From Pseudomonas triticicola (GTDB taxonomy: Bacteria; Pseudomonadota; Gammaproteobacteria; Pseudomonadales; Pseudomonadaceae), in the NCBI RefSeq assembly GCF_019145375.1, contig NZ_JAHSTX010000002.1, forward strand, positions 751,308-815,307: a stretch of DNA of 64,000 bases, in the 5' to 3' direction. Below, in pieces: positions 33,285-42,445 of this stretch (positions within the stretch are counted from its first letter, which is position 1; every line of letters begins with the position of its first letter). The position numbers were made by a program, and so were the translations under genes. The notes under the pieces were generated by a model that ran no database searches, was not told where the DNA came from, and saw nothing but the letters and a program-made list of their open reading frames with translations.

Positions 33285-34904
33285 TTACGCCGCTACCACT
33301 TCCTGCGGCTCAAAACTGTCCGCCCGCGCCATCTGCCACATCCGCGAATAGAACTCGCCGTTCACTTCGCCAGTAAGCAATTCCCCCGGTTTCAAAAACA
33401 CATGCAACTGCGAGAACAGTTTGATCTCGGTTGCCGACATGCGACGCACCAGATGCTTGGCCGACAGTTGCGAAGGATGATCAAGCCCGGCGGCAGCGAG
33501 CATTTCCGCCAGCGCTTTGAGCGTGCTGCGATGGAAGTTGTAGACGCGCTGGGCTTTGTCCGGCACCACCAAAGCGCGTTGGCGCAAGGCGTCCTGGGTG
33601 GCGACGCCGGTCGGGCATTTGTTGGTGTGGCACGACTGCGACTGGATGCAGCCGATGGCGAACATGAAGCCGCGCGCCGAGTTGGCCCAGTCGGCGCCGA
33701 TGGCCAGCACGCTGGCGATGTCGAAGGCGCTGACGATCTTGCCGCTGGCACCGAGTTTGATCTTGTCGCGCAGGTTCAGGCCGACCAGCGTGTTGTGCAC
33801 GAACAGCAAGCCTTCGCGCATCGGCACGCCGATGTGGTCGGTGAACTCGACAGGCGCTGCGCCAGTGCCGCCTTCCTTGCCATCGACGACGATGAAGTCG
33901 GGAAGGATGCCGGTTTCCAGCATGGCCTTGGCAATGCCCATGAATTCCCACGGATGGCCAAGGCAGAACTTGAAGCCCACCGGCTTGCCGCCGGACAGTT
34001 CGCGCAGTTGCTGGATGAACTGCATCATCTCGATCGGCGTGGAAAACGCACTGTGGCGCGATGGAGAGACGCAGTCCTCGCCCATGAGGATGCCACGGGT
34101 CTCTGCGATTTCTTTGGTGACCTTGTGCCTGGGCAGGATCCCGCCGTGGCCGGGTTTGGCGCCCTGGCTCATCTTGATTTCGATCATGCGCACTTGCGGA
34201 TTCTGTGCCTGTACGGCGAAGCGCTCCGGGTCGAAACGGCCGTCGCTGGTGCGGCAGCCGAAATAGCCGCTGCCCAGCTCCCAGGTCAGATCGCCGCCGT
34301 GTTCGCGGTGATACGGGCTGATGCTGCCTTCGCCAGTGTCGTGGGCGAAGTTGCCGAGTTTGGCGCCCTGGTTCAAGGCGCGGATGGCGTTGGCACTGAG
34401 CGAGCCGAAGCTCATCGCCGAAATATTGAAGATCGACGCCGAGTAGGGCTGCGTGCACTGCGGCCCGCCGACAGTGACGCGGAAACCGTTCGGGTCACTC
34501 AACGGCGCCGGGCGCATCGAGTGGCCGATGAATTCGAAGCCGGACTGGTAGACGTCGATCAGCGTGCCGAACGGTTTGTCAGCGGTTTCGTTTTTCGCTC
34601 GCGAGTACACCAGCGAACGCTGGGCGCGGGAGAAGGGCAGGGCGTCGCTGTCGGATTCGAGCAGGTACTGGCGAATCTCCGGGCGGATACCTTCGACCAG
34701 ATAACGGATGTTGCCCAGAATCGGATAATTGCGGCGCACTGCATGGCGCGTCTGCAACAGGTCGAACACGCCGAGCAGGCTCAGCACCGCGGTGACGGCG
34801 CTGATCGGCCACAGCCAGTCATGTTCGAGAAAGGGCAGGCTGGCGAGAGTGAAAATCACGCAGACGGCAAAGAAGGCGTAGCGGCTCAGCAGCGACAGGC
34901 TCAT
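33285..34904 (-). CDS. Membrane-anchored FMN glutamate-synthase-family protein
   Basis: 539 residues. Two N-terminal hydrophobic helices (about 5-48) are followed by the FMN-binding domain of the glutamate synthase large subunit (F-N-I-S-A-M-S-F-G-S-L-S, G-T-G-E-G-S-I-S-P-Y-H, G-A-K-P-G-H-G-G-I-L-P, V-D-G-K-E-G-G-T-G-A-A-P). A cysteine cluster C-I-Q-S-Q-S-C-H-T-N-K-C-P-T-G resembles the 3Fe-4S site of GltB. The glutaminase and central domains of GltB are absent, so this is a stand-alone synthase-type oxidoreductase whose substrate is not known. The ATG at 34902-34904 follows AAGGA at good spacing; the longer frame begins inside a REP. Confidence 0.88.
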   Translation of the reverse strand: MSLSLLSRYAFFAVCVIFTLASLPFLEHDWLWPISAVTAVLSLLGVFDLLQTRHAVRRNYPILGNIRYLVEGIRPEIRQYLLESDSDALPFSRAQRSLVYSRAKNETADKPFGTLIDVYQSGFEFIGHSMRPAPLSDPNGFRVTVGGPQCTQPYSASIFNISAMSFGSLSANAIRALNQGAKLGNFAHDTGEGSISPYHREHGGDLTWELGSGYFGCRTSDGRFDPERFAVQAQNPQVRMIEIKMSQGAKPGHGGILPRHKVTKEIAETRGILMGEDCVSPSRHSAFSTPIEMMQFIQQLRELSGGKPVGFKFCLGHPWEFMGIAKAMLETGILPDFIVVDGKEGGTGAAPVEFTDHIGVPMREGLLFVHNTLVGLNLRDKIKLGASGKIVSAFDIASVLAIGADWANSARGFMFAIGCIQSQSCHTNKCPTGVATQDALRQRALVVPDKAQRVYNFHRSTLKALAEMLAAAGLDHPSQLSAKHLVRRMSATEIKLFSQLHVFLKPGELLTGEVNGEFYSRMWQMARADSFEPQEVVAA

Positions 34905-34950
34905 ACGGGTTCCTTGGTTCGGACTCAATTTTGTGCAACGGCACGCATTT

Positions 34951-35041
34951 CTGTGGGAGCGAGCCTGCTCGCGAAGACGGCGGACCAGCCAACCTTGATG
35001 TCGGCCATGAGGGCCTCTTCGCGAGCAGGCTCGCTCCCACA
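34951..35041. repeat. REP family A, inverted pair
   Basis: A forward copy (34951-34980) and a reverse copy (35013-35041), about 32 bases apart, between the LuxR gene and the glutamate-synthase-like gene. Confidence 0.9.
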
Positions 35042-35062
35042 AAAAGCGTTAAGCACACTGTT

Positions 35063-35863
35063 TCAGGCGTTCTGCGCCTGCAGAAAAATCGAAAACAGCT
35101 CGGACTGGGATTTGATCCCCAGCTTGCTGTACATGTGTTTCTTATGGACTTTCACGGTTTCCACGGAGATTTCCAGCTTGCGGGCGATTTCTTTGCTGGA
35201 ACAACCGCTGAGCATTAAACGCCCGACGTCCAGTTCCCGCGCGGTCAGTTGAGCGCCCTTGAGCTGTTGCACCGAGGCTTCCAGTTGCACCCGCCAGTCT
35301 GCCTGCGCAGGTGTGGCGGCGAGGGCCACGGTTTCGTTGATCTCGTACGGCAGACGCTGGCGCAACAGACCCAGCACCCACGGCTGAATCAAAGACAGCA
35401 AAGCGATCTGTTCGCCAGTGAAACGTTTTTCACTGCCCAGCGACAGGCACAGCGTGCGCTCGCCTTCGAGCTGGCAATTGAACTGGATTTCGTCGGCCAC
35501 CACATTCAGACGAAAGTATCGCTGGTAGTACTCGGTCAGCTCGAAATGCTCCGGCGCGACTTCCGACAGGCGATACAGGCCGGTGCGCGACTGCTCGCGG
35601 CAGGCGATGTAGAACGGGTCGAGCAGATACAGCCCACGCAGATAATCCTGGAACAGCGGGTCCGGGCTGCCGTCCTCGCCGGGGCATTCGGCGAAGACTT
35701 GCGGATGCTGATCGGCGCTGAACAGCAGCACCACCCAGCTATCGAACGCCACGTACTGCTCAAGCAGGCGCACCAGTTGCGCCCAGAAATTCGGCTTGTC
35801 GAGCGCGTCGATCAATTGCCCGACGGCCCGGTGCCAAGTGATGTCATTCAACGAAAGTGTCAT
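35063..35863 (-). CDS. LuxR-family transcriptional regulator
   Basis: 266 residues. The C-terminal about 65 residues form a GerE-type helix-turn-helix (L-T-A-R-E-L-D-V-G-R-L-M-L-S-G, S-S-K-E-I-A-R-K-L-E-I-S, T-V-K-V-H-K-K-H-M-Y-S-K-L-G-I-K-S). The N-terminal about 190 residues are a GAF/PAS-like sensing region without the conserved acyl-homoserine-lactone residues, so it is not a typical quorum sensor. It is divergent from the nitrilase-family gene, 124 bases apart, which suggests it controls that gene and the permease behind it. No receiver domain is present. Confidence 0.87.
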   Translation of the reverse strand: MTLSLNDITWHRAVGQLIDALDKPNFWAQLVRLLEQYVAFDSWVVLLFSADQHPQVFAECPGEDGSPDPLFQDYLRGLYLLDPFYIACREQSRTGLYRLSEVAPEHFELTEYYQRYFRLNVVADEIQFNCQLEGERTLCLSLGSEKRFTGEQIALLSLIQPWVLGLLRQRLPYEINETVALAATPAQADWRVQLEASVQQLKGAQLTARELDVGRLMLSGCSSKEIARKLEISVETVKVHKKHMYSKLGIKSQSELFSIFLQAQNA

Positions 35864-35987
35864 CGATCTACCCCTATCGGGTTACCCCGGCCGCGTGATT
35901 CCCTGGCCGGTTGCTTGCTGCGCATACTGGCCCACAGACAGGCACCGGGCAATCTTTCCGGGCCGGGCCACATAACAAGGGATAACC

Positions 35988-36809
35988 ATGAAAGTCGAAC
36001 TCGCCCAACTGGCGGGCCGTGACAACGACACGGCTTACAACCTGCAATGCGCACTGGCGGCGATTGCTGCCTGCGCGGCCGACACGCAGATGATCGTGTT
36101 CCCGGAAACCCACCTGATGGGCTTCCCCAACGCCGAAACCGTGGCGCAGATCGCCGAACCGCTCAACGGCCCGACCGTCAGCGCCGTGCTCGCGGCGGCG
36201 CGTGAGAAGGATATCGCCGTAGTGATCGGCATGGCCGAGAACGACAACGGCCGCTTCTACAACACCACGCTGCTGATCACCCCCGAAGGCATCGCCCTGA
36301 AATACCGCAAGACCCATCTGTGGGCGTCGGATCGCGGCGTGTTCGAAGCCGGCGACCGTTACGCCACCTGTATGTGGAACGGTGTGCGCGTGGGCCTGCT
36401 GATCTGCTACGACATCGAGTTCCCGGAAACCGCCCGCGCCCTGGCGCAACTGGGTGCGGAATTGCTCATTGTCACCAACGGCAACATGGACCCGTACGGC
36501 CCGACCCACCGCACCGCAATCATGGCGCGCGCCCAGGAAAACCAGGCGTTTGCGCTGATGGTCAATCGCGTCGAGGCGGGGGATGACGGCCTGGTGTTTG
36601 CCGGCGGCAGTGCGCTGGTCGATCCGCTGGGGACGCTGCTGTTCGAGGCCGGACGTGAACAAGGGCAGTTCAGGGTCGAGCTGGATTTCGCGCAACTGGA
36701 AATTGCGCGCAAGGATTATCGCTATCTGGATGATCAGCGTTTGAAGTTGCCGGGGGAGGTGGTGGAGCAGGCTTGCGGTGTTCGCGAGCTATTGATTCCA
36801 CACCCATAA
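35988..36809 (+). CDS. Carbon-nitrogen hydrolase (nitrilase superfamily amidase)
   Basis: 273-residue cytoplasmic hydrolase with the catalytic triad of the superfamily: Glu40 in F-P-E-T-H, Lys108 in Y-R-K-T-H-L-W, Cys140 in L-I-C-Y-D-I-E-F-P-E. The Y-D-I-E-F-P-E after the cysteine is typical of aliphatic or omega-amidase/carbamoylputrescine-like branches, not true nitrilases. It begins after a LuxR gene on the other strand, and an amine/amino acid permease follows after a repeat element. The arrangement suggests uptake and hydrolysis of one amide or carbamoyl compound. The exact substrate is open. Confidence 0.9.
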   Translation: MKVELAQLAGRDNDTAYNLQCALAAIAACAADTQMIVFPETHLMGFPNAETVAQIAEPLNGPTVSAVLAAAREKDIAVVIGMAENDNGRFYNTTLLITPEGIALKYRKTHLWASDRGVFEAGDRYATCMWNGVRVGLLICYDIEFPETARALAQLGAELLIVTNGNMDPYGPTHRTAIMARAQENQAFALMVNRVEAGDDGLVFAGGSALVDPLGTLLFEAGREQGQFRVELDFAQLEIARKDYRYLDDQRLKLPGEVVEQACGVRELLIPHP

Positions 36810-36814
36810 CCGCT

Positions 36815-36979
36815 GCCCTCACCCTAGCCCTCTCCCGGAAGGAGAGGGGACTGACCGAGGTGTACTTTCGAGATACATCGACCTGAGATACCGAGTCGAA
36901 CTCAGATATTGAAGTCCACATAGATCGGCTCCCTTTCCCCCTCGCCCCCTTTGGGGGAGAGGGCTGGGGTGAGGGGGGA
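36815..36979. repeat. Repeat family C (about 165 bp, inverted ends)
   Basis: The left end CCCTCACCCTAGCCCTCTCC and right end GGAGAGGGCTGGGGTGAGGG are inverted repeats. A second copy lies at 51384-51545. The two share not only ends but also inner blocks (GGAGAGGGGACTGA, GATCGGCTCCCTTTCCCCCT), with the middle more diverged. It looks like a non-coding MITE-like element in the leader of the permease gene. Confidence 0.85.
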
Positions 36980-37075
36980 ACGATCTTCAGTCGAACAAAA
37001 ATAATCAGCCACACCCGAAATTTTCGCCGAACCCGGCTCTGCCATAAATCCAATAACATTCGGAGTAAGTCGCCC

Positions 37076-38401
37076 ATGGCTCGTTTGCAACGCACCCTTT
37101 CGCTAGGGTCGGTGGTGCTGTTCGGCATCGCCTATATGACGCCGATCATTGTCCTCGGCACTTTCGGCATCCTCGCCCAGTCCACCGCCGGCATGGTGCC
37201 GGCCGCCTACCTGGCCGCGCTGGTGGCGATGTTTTTCACCTCCATGAGTTACGGGCGCATGGCCGCTGCCTTTCCGGTGGCCGGTTCGGCTTACAGCTAC
37301 GTGCGCAAGGCGATCAGCCCGAAACTCGGTTTCATTGCCGGCTGGGCGGTGTTGCTCGATTACCTGTTCCTGCCCATGGCCATCTGGCTGATCGGCGCCG
37401 CTTATCTGGCCTCGGCGTTCCCGTCGATCCCGCAGTGGACCTGGGTGCTGGCGTTCATCGGCATCACCAGTGCGATCAACATTGTCGGGCTGAAACTGGC
37501 CAACGGCATCAACGCCTTGCTGATGCTAGTGCAGTTCCTCGTATTGATTGCCTTCGTTGCGCTGTGCGTGCACTACATCGGCGGCGATGCGAGCACGCCG
37601 CTGTGGTCGATCAAACCGTTCTTCAACGGCGATATGCAGATGCCGCTGATCATGAGCGGCGCGGCGATTGCGTGCTATTCATTCCTTGGCTTTGACGCAG
37701 TCAGCACCCTGACCGAAGAGACCCGCGATCCACGCCGTACCATTCCCCGGGCGATCATGCTGATCACCCTGATTGGCGGCCTGATCTTCGTCGGCGTTTC
37801 GTACTTCGTGCAGATCGCTCATCCATCGTTCCAGTTCGACAGCGTCGACTCGGCAGCCTATGAAATTGCGCGCAACATCGGTGGCGACCTGTTCGTGTCG
37901 ATCTTCCTGATCGGCCTGATCGTCGGCCAGTTCGCCTCGGGGCTGTCGGCCCAGGCCAGCGGTTCGCGACTGCTGTTCGCCATGGGCCGCGACGGCGTCT
38001 TGCCGAAGTCATTTTTCGGCACCTTGCACGCGCGCTTCGGCACCCCGGTCAACAGCATTCTGTTGTGCGCAGCGGTGGCGTTGCTGGCGCTGAAACTCGA
38101 CGTCACCACCTCGACCTCGTTCATCAACTTCGGTGCATTCCTGGCGTTCAGCCTGGTCAACCTGTCGGTGATCTTCCACTACTGGATCGGCGGCGAGAAA
38201 AAAGGCCCGCGCGAGCTGCTGCTGTTTCTGTTCTGCCCGCTGATCGGTCTGGTGGCCGACCTGTGGCTGATGGTCAGCCTCGATCATCTGGCGGTGTGGC
38301 TGGGGCTGAGCTGGCTGGCGATAGGCGTGGTGTACCTCGCCGTGCTGACGGGTGGTTTCCGCCGTCAGCCGCCGGAACTGGACTTTCAGGAAGCGACCTG
38401 A
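37076..38401 (+). CDS. APC-family amino acid/amine permease (PuuP-like)
   Basis: 441-residue inner-membrane transporter with about 12 hydrophobic segments. The N-terminal L-S-L-G-S-V-V-L-F-G-I-A-Y-M-T-P-I-I-V is the TM1 motif of the PuuP/YjeH-type APC branch, and C-Y-S-F-L-G-F-D-A-V-S-T-L-T-E-E-T-R-D-P-R-R-T-I-P is the conserved TM6 loop. Members import putrescine, other amines or amino acids with protons. Its location behind the carbon-nitrogen hydrolase suggests that both handle one compound. GGAG precedes the ATG. Confidence 0.87.
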   Translation: MARLQRTLSLGSVVLFGIAYMTPIIVLGTFGILAQSTAGMVPAAYLAALVAMFFTSMSYGRMAAAFPVAGSAYSYVRKAISPKLGFIAGWAVLLDYLFLPMAIWLIGAAYLASAFPSIPQWTWVLAFIGITSAINIVGLKLANGINALLMLVQFLVLIAFVALCVHYIGGDASTPLWSIKPFFNGDMQMPLIMSGAAIACYSFLGFDAVSTLTEETRDPRRTIPRAIMLITLIGGLIFVGVSYFVQIAHPSFQFDSVDSAAYEIARNIGGDLFVSIFLIGLIVGQFASGLSAQASGSRLLFAMGRDGVLPKSFFGTLHARFGTPVNSILLCAAVALLALKLDVTTSTSFINFGAFLAFSLVNLSVIFHYWIGGEKKGPRELLLFLFCPLIGLVADLWLMVSLDHLAVWLGLSWLAIGVVYLAVLTGGFRRQPPELDFQEAT

Positions 38402-38438
38402 GCTTCGTGGCTTGGCTTCCCTCTGACGGGCATGGGAT

Positions 38439-38459
38439 CCTTGGCGCTTTGCGCCAGGG
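38439..38459 (+). promoter_or_regulatory. Hairpin covering the Nudix gene ribosome site
   Basis: CCTTGGCGC-TTT-GCGCCAGGG forms a 9-bp stem with a 3-base loop. Its right arm contains AGGG, the Shine-Dalgarno of the Nudix gene whose ATG is at 38469. It may limit translation of that gene or mark the end of the permease transcript; no T run follows. Confidence 0.45.
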
Positions 38460-38468
38460 AATTCCTTT

Positions 38469-38879
38469 ATGTCGACCATTCATATCGCCGCAGCCCTGTT
38501 GCTCAACGCTCAAGGCCAGACCCTGCTGGTGCGCAAGCGCGGCACCACGGCGTTCATGCAACCGGGCGGCAAGATCGAGGCCCATGAGCTGCCAGTGCAC
38601 GCGTTGGCCCGTGAGCTGGAAGAGGAGCTCGGGTTGGAAATCGATCCGGCGCAGGCGATTTTCCTCAACAGCTTTTCCGCCCCCGCCGCCAACGAGCCAG
38701 GCTTCATCGTCCATGCGGAAATTTTTCAACTGACCATCGATTGCGACGTCTGCCCGGCGGCGGAGATCGAGGAAGTCATCTGGGTCGATCCGGCCACTGA
38801 TCCAGCGCTCGAGCTGGCGCCATTGACACGCGAACACATCCTGCCGTTCTATCGCCGTTCATTGACTGCACTCGCCTGA
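38469..38879 (+). CDS. Nudix hydrolase
   Basis: 136 residues with a full Nudix box, GX5EX7REUXEEXGU, from Gly34 to Leu56 (catalytic Glu in R-E-L-E-E-E-L-G-L). The family cleaves nucleoside diphosphates linked to a moiety X; the short, general sequence does not set the substrate (oxidised nucleotides, ADP-ribose or others). The protein starts on the first beta strand, with no extra domain. It is the first of three close genes (Nudix, LysE, GNAT) with gaps of 23 bases and 1 base. Confidence 0.92.
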   Translation: MSTIHIAAALLLNAQGQTLLVRKRGTTAFMQPGGKIEAHELPVHALARELEEELGLEIDPAQAIFLNSFSAPAANEPGFIVHAEIFQLTIDCDVCPAAEIEEVIWVDPATDPALELAPLTREHILPFYRRSLTALA

Positions 38880-38902
38880 TCATTCCCGCAAAGGACTCCG
38901 CC

Positions 38903-39541
38903 ATGATCCCGCTGCAAGACTTGCTGATATTTGCCGCCGCCGCATTGCTGATGGTGCTGACGCCGGGGCCGAACATGATCTACCTGATCTCGCGTTCGAT
39001 TTGTCAGGGGCGCCGCGCCGGAGTGACCTCATTGCTCGGCGTGGTCGGCGGGTTCTTTGTGCATATGTTCGCCGCGGCGGCCGGTTTGACGGCCGTTTTT
39101 CTGGCTGTGCCGATGGCTTATGAAGTGTTGAAATGGGCCGGCGCGTTGTACCTGCTGTGGCTGGCCTGGCAAGCGCTGAAACCCGGCGCACGTTCGCCTT
39201 TCGAAGCGCAGCAATTGCCGCCGGACTCGGCGCGCAAACTGATCACCATGGGCTTTCTCACCAGCGCGCTGAACCCGAAAATCGCTGTGTTCTACCTCTC
39301 GGTGTTTCCGCAATTCATCAGCCCCGAACACGGCTCGGTGTTCACCCAAAGCATCATTCTCGGCCTGACGCAGATCAGCGTCAGCTTCAGCGTCAATCTG
39401 TTGATCGCGCTGTTCGCCGCAGGTATCGCCTCGTGGTTTGTGCGCAACCCGACGTGGCTGGCGATGCAGCGTTATTTCATGGGCCTGGTGCTTGGCGGCC
39501 TTGCCGTACGGCTGATGCTCGAACAACGCCGGACCGCCTGA
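38903..39541 (+). CDS. LysE-family amino acid exporter
   Basis: 212-residue inner-membrane exporter with about six hydrophobic segments. The start L-L-M-V-L-T-P-G-P-N-M-I-Y-L-I and the second motif N-P-K-I-A-V-F-Y-L-S-V-F-P-Q-F are diagnostic of RhtB/LysE proteins, which export amino acids or homoserine-type metabolites. AAAGGA precedes the ATG. The acetyltransferase gene follows after one base, so export and acetylation may serve one detoxification task; the substrate is unknown. Confidence 0.9.
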   Translation: MIPLQDLLIFAAAALLMVLTPGPNMIYLISRSICQGRRAGVTSLLGVVGGFFVHMFAAAAGLTAVFLAVPMAYEVLKWAGALYLLWLAWQALKPGARSPFEAQQLPPDSARKLITMGFLTSALNPKIAVFYLSVFPQFISPEHGSVFTQSIILGLTQISVSFSVNLLIALFAAGIASWFVRNPTWLAMQRYFMGLVLGGLAVRLMLEQRRTA

Positions 39542-39542
39542 G

Positions 39543-40040
39543 GTGTGGATCGAACGGCTGGATGCCAGCCACGCCCTGGCTTACCGCGAACTGATGCTTG
39601 AAGCCTATGACCGGCATCCGCAGGCGTTCACTTCCAGCGTGCGCGAACGCGCGGTGATGCCATTGAGTTGGTGGGAAGGGCGCCTGACCAGCAAGCTCGA
39701 TGTGGTGCTGGGGGCATTCGATGCCGGGACGTTGGCCGGGATTGTCGGCCTGGCGTTCGAACCGCGCGAGAAGGCGCGCCACAAGGCCACGCTGTTCGGC
39801 ATGTATGTCTCGGCGGATTTTCGTCGCAAGGGTCTAGGGTTTGATCTGGTCCAAGCGGCTCTGTCCGAGGCGCAAAAGCATCCGGCGTTGAAACTGCTCC
39901 AGCTCACCGTCACCACCGGCAACGACGCGGCTTTTCAGTTGTACCAGCGTTGCGGATTCATTCAGTACGGTCTCGAACCGCTCGCCGTGCGAGTGGGCGA
40001 AGACTACTTCGACAAGATCCACATGTGGCGCGAGCTCTGA
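39543..40040 (+). CDS. GNAT-family N-acetyltransferase
   Basis: 165 residues from a GTG at 39543, one base after the LysE-gene stop, so translation is coupled. The acetyl-CoA binding motif A is present as L-F-G-M-Y-V-S-A-D-F-R-R-K-G-L-G-F-D-L-V (about 81-100, R-R-K-G-L-G core), followed by L-Q-L-T-V-T-T-G-N-D-A-A-F-Q-L-Y-Q-R-C-G-F, the motif B region. The acceptor substrate is not predictable. It is the last gene of the three-gene unit and is followed by a REP pair. Confidence 0.88.
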   Translation: MWIERLDASHALAYRELMLEAYDRHPQAFTSSVRERAVMPLSWWEGRLTSKLDVVLGAFDAGTLAGIVGLAFEPREKARHKATLFGMYVSADFRRKGLGFDLVQAALSEAQKHPALKLLQLTVTTGNDAAFQLYQRCGFIQYGLEPLAVRVGEDYFDKIHMWREL

Positions 40041-40057
40041 CCCACCACGACAATTCT

Positions 40058-40149
40058 TGTGGGAGCGAGCCTGCTCGCGAAGGCGTCCGTCCAGCCGACA
40101 TCATCGCTGAATCATCCACCGCTTTCGCGAGCAGGCTCGCTCCCACAGG
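40058..40149. repeat. REP family A, inverted pair
   Basis: A forward copy (40058-40087) and a reverse copy (40120-40149) between the convergent GNAT and metR genes. Confidence 0.9.
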
Positions 40150-40170
40150 GGGAACTCTTGCTCGGAAAAA

Positions 40171-41088
40171 TCAGCGTACGGCGCTGACCCCATCCAGGGT
40201 CGAAAACGAGGTGTCCTTGGCGGTCAGCAGGAAGTCGCGCATGTACGGCGCGTCGAGCATGTCGGTGCGAATCGCCGCGTACAGCGTCGCGAACAAGCCC
40301 TTTTCACCCAACCGTTTGCCCTTCACATAGCCACGCGAGCTGTATTCATGCAGCGCCCAGTGCGGCATGCCGCAGACGCCACGGCCGCTGGCGACCAGTT
40401 GCATCATCATCACCGTCAGCTCCGAAGTGCGCACCTGCGCAGGTTCGATGTCGGCCGGTTCGAGGAAGCGGGTGAAGATGTCCAGGCGATCGCGTTCCAC
40501 CGGGTAGGTGATCAGCGTTTCCGTCAGCAGGTCTTCGGGAACGATGTACGGCTTGCTCGCCAGCGCATGCTGGTTGGCCACCGCGAGCATAGCTTCGTAG
40601 GTGAACAGCGGCACGTAAGTGATGCCGGCAATTTCCAGCGGATCGGAGGTCACCACCAGATCCAGATCGCCACGGGCCAGTGCCGGCAGCGGGGCGAAAG
40701 CGAAACCCGAAGCCAGGTCCAGCTCGACTTCCGGCCAGGCATCGCGGAACTGGTCGATGGTCGGCATCAGCCACTGGAAGCAGCTGTGGCATTCGATCGC
40801 CATGTGCAGACGCCCGGCGGTGCCACCGGCCAGCCGACCAATGTCCCGTTCAGCGGCGCGCAACAGCGGCAGGGTGGCGTCGGCCAGTTGCAGCAGGCGC
40901 AAACCGGCGCTGGTGAAGCGCACCGGTTTGGTCTTGCGCACGAACAACTGCATGCCCATGCGCTCCTCCAGCTCTTTGAATTGGTGCGACAGTGCTGACT
41001 GCGTCAGATGCAAACGGTCGGCGGCGTCGACCAGGCTGTCGGCCTCGCGCAGGGCATGCAGGGTTTTCAGGTGACGGATTTCAAGCAC
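40171..41088 (-). CDS. metR: MetR, LysR-type regulator of methionine biosynthesis
   Basis: 305-residue LysR-type activator. The N-terminal winged helix contains H-L-K-T-L-H-A-L-R and [14 protein letters not shown] (recognition helix). The effector domain carries [10 protein letters not shown], the pattern specific to MetR proteins, and V-T-S-D-P-L in the second lobe. MetR senses homocysteine and activates metE/metH and related genes. It is divergent from the alpha/beta hydrolase gene. No other methionine gene is in the window. Confidence 0.9.
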   Translation of the reverse strand: MLEIRHLKTLHALREADSLVDAADRLHLTQSALSHQFKELEERMGMQLFVRKTKPVRFTSAGLRLLQLADATLPLLRAAERDIGRLAGGTAGRLHMAIECHSCFQWLMPTIDQFRDAWPEVELDLASGFAFAPLPALARGDLDLVVTSDPLEIAGITYVPLFTYEAMLAVANQHALASKPYIVPEDLLTETLITYPVERDRLDIFTRFLEPADIEPAQVRTSELTVMMMQLVASGRGVCGMPHWALHEYSSRGYVKGKRLGEKGLFATLYAAIRTDMLDAPYMRDFLLTAKDTSFSTLDGVSAVR

Positions 41089-41305
41089 CGGCGGGGCTCC
41101 ATGAAGGAAATTTGTGACGAATGCGTGGAAGGTGAGTTTGTCTCATGAAGCACGCGTTGTCGATCTGCCGGCCAGGATCCGGCGATGCAATCGACAGCCG
41201 ACCGCTCGGCACTCTTCATCAAACTGTCATGCAACTGTGGCAGCGCGCTTGTACGAACTTCATCAGACTCGCGCTCTACTGGGGTGCTGCGTTTTGGTGT
41301 TTTTC

Positions 41306-42340
41306 ATGTTCAAGAGATTGTTTTCAGTCGCGGCCGCGTTGGCCGCGCTTTTGTTCGGGGCCGGTTCGTTTGCAGCCGGACGCTGCGATGTCAACGTGCC
41401 GACCGAGCACGCCGAGCTGGCGCAGGTCAGTCTTGCCTATCAGAGTATCGGTCGTGCATCGGACCCGGCGCTGTTGCTGGTCATGGGCCTGGGTGGGCAG
41501 TTGATTCACTGGCCGGACGAAGTGGTGGTCGCGCTGTGTCAGCAGGGGTTTCGAGTGATTCGTTATGACAACCGCGACGTCGGCCTGTCGACCTGGCGGC
41601 AGGCGCCGATCGAGGCCAATCTGACCTTCGAAGTGCTACGCTACAAACTCGGTCTGCCGGTCTCGGCCCCGTACAGCCTGACTGACATGGCCGACGATGC
41701 GCTGGGCTTGATGACGGCGCTGAAGGTCGAGCAATTCCACGTGCTCGGCGCGAGCATGGGCGGGATGATCGCCCAGCACATGGCGGCGATGGCGCCGCAG
41801 CGGGTGGAAAGCCTGACGCTGATCATGACCACTTCCGGCGCCGAAGGCCTGCCGGCACCGAGTGCGGCGCTGGTGCAATTGCTCTCACGGCGGGGCGCGC
41901 CGAACCGCGAAGTGGCGCTCGAGCAACAGGCCGATCTGCTCGCAGCACTGGGCAGCCCGGCGGTAACCGATGATCGCCAAGCGCTGTTGCAACAGGCGGC
42001 GGCGTCCTACGACCGCGCGTTCAACCCTGAAGGCGTCAAGCGGCAGATCATGGCGATCCTTGCCGAGCCGAGCCGGGTGGCACTGCTCAATCAACTGCGC
42101 GTGCCGACGCTGGTGGTGCATGGCACGGCAGATCCGCTGCTGCCGGTGATGCACGGCGTGCATCTGGCGGCGCACATTCAGGGCAGTCAGTTGAAACTGA
42201 TTCCGGGACTCGCGCATCGCTTTCAGGAGGCGTTCAAGGAACCGTTGCTGGCGGCAGTGCTGCCGTATCTGCAGGCGCATCGCGAGGATACTTCGCATTG
42301 GGCGCAGGTCGACCCAGCGGCGCCGAACAATCTGCTGTAA
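41306..42340 (+). CDS. Secreted alpha/beta hydrolase
   Basis: 344 residues with an N-terminal signal peptide ([24 protein letters not shown]), so probably periplasmic. Alpha/beta-hydrolase features are the oxyanion region M-G-L-G-G-Q-L, the N-R-D-V-G-L-S segment, the nucleophile elbow G-A-S-M-G-G-M (Ser near 147), the acid in H-G-T-A-D-P-L-L-P, and the His in G-L-A-H-R-F. The close resemblance is to the broad esterase/epoxide-hydrolase-like group; the substrate is unknown. The start at 41306 was chosen for the signal peptide; the frame is open further upstream. Confidence 0.85.
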   Translation: MFKRLFSVAAALAALLFGAGSFAAGRCDVNVPTEHAELAQVSLAYQSIGRASDPALLLVMGLGGQLIHWPDEVVVALCQQGFRVIRYDNRDVGLSTWRQAPIEANLTFEVLRYKLGLPVSAPYSLTDMADDALGLMTALKVEQFHVLGASMGGMIAQHMAAMAPQRVESLTLIMTTSGAEGLPAPSAALVQLLSRRGAPNREVALEQQADLLAALGSPAVTDDRQALLQQAAASYDRAFNPEGVKRQIMAILAEPSRVALLNQLRVPTLVVHGTADPLLPVMHGVHLAAHIQGSQLKLIPGLAHRFQEAFKEPLLAAVLPYLQAHREDTSHWAQVDPAAPNNLL

Positions 42341-42445
42341 GGGCGCCAGCATCCTGTCGCCAAAAAAATATCAATGTGCCACTATTGTTTGCCGCGTTGT
42401 TGCCGATAAGGCGCAGGAACGTTTTCAGACATAGGGACTTGATCC

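Noticed and set aside
35988..36809. True nitrilase
   Set aside because: The residues after the catalytic Cys (Y-D-I-E-F-P-E) fit amidase branches better than nitrilases.
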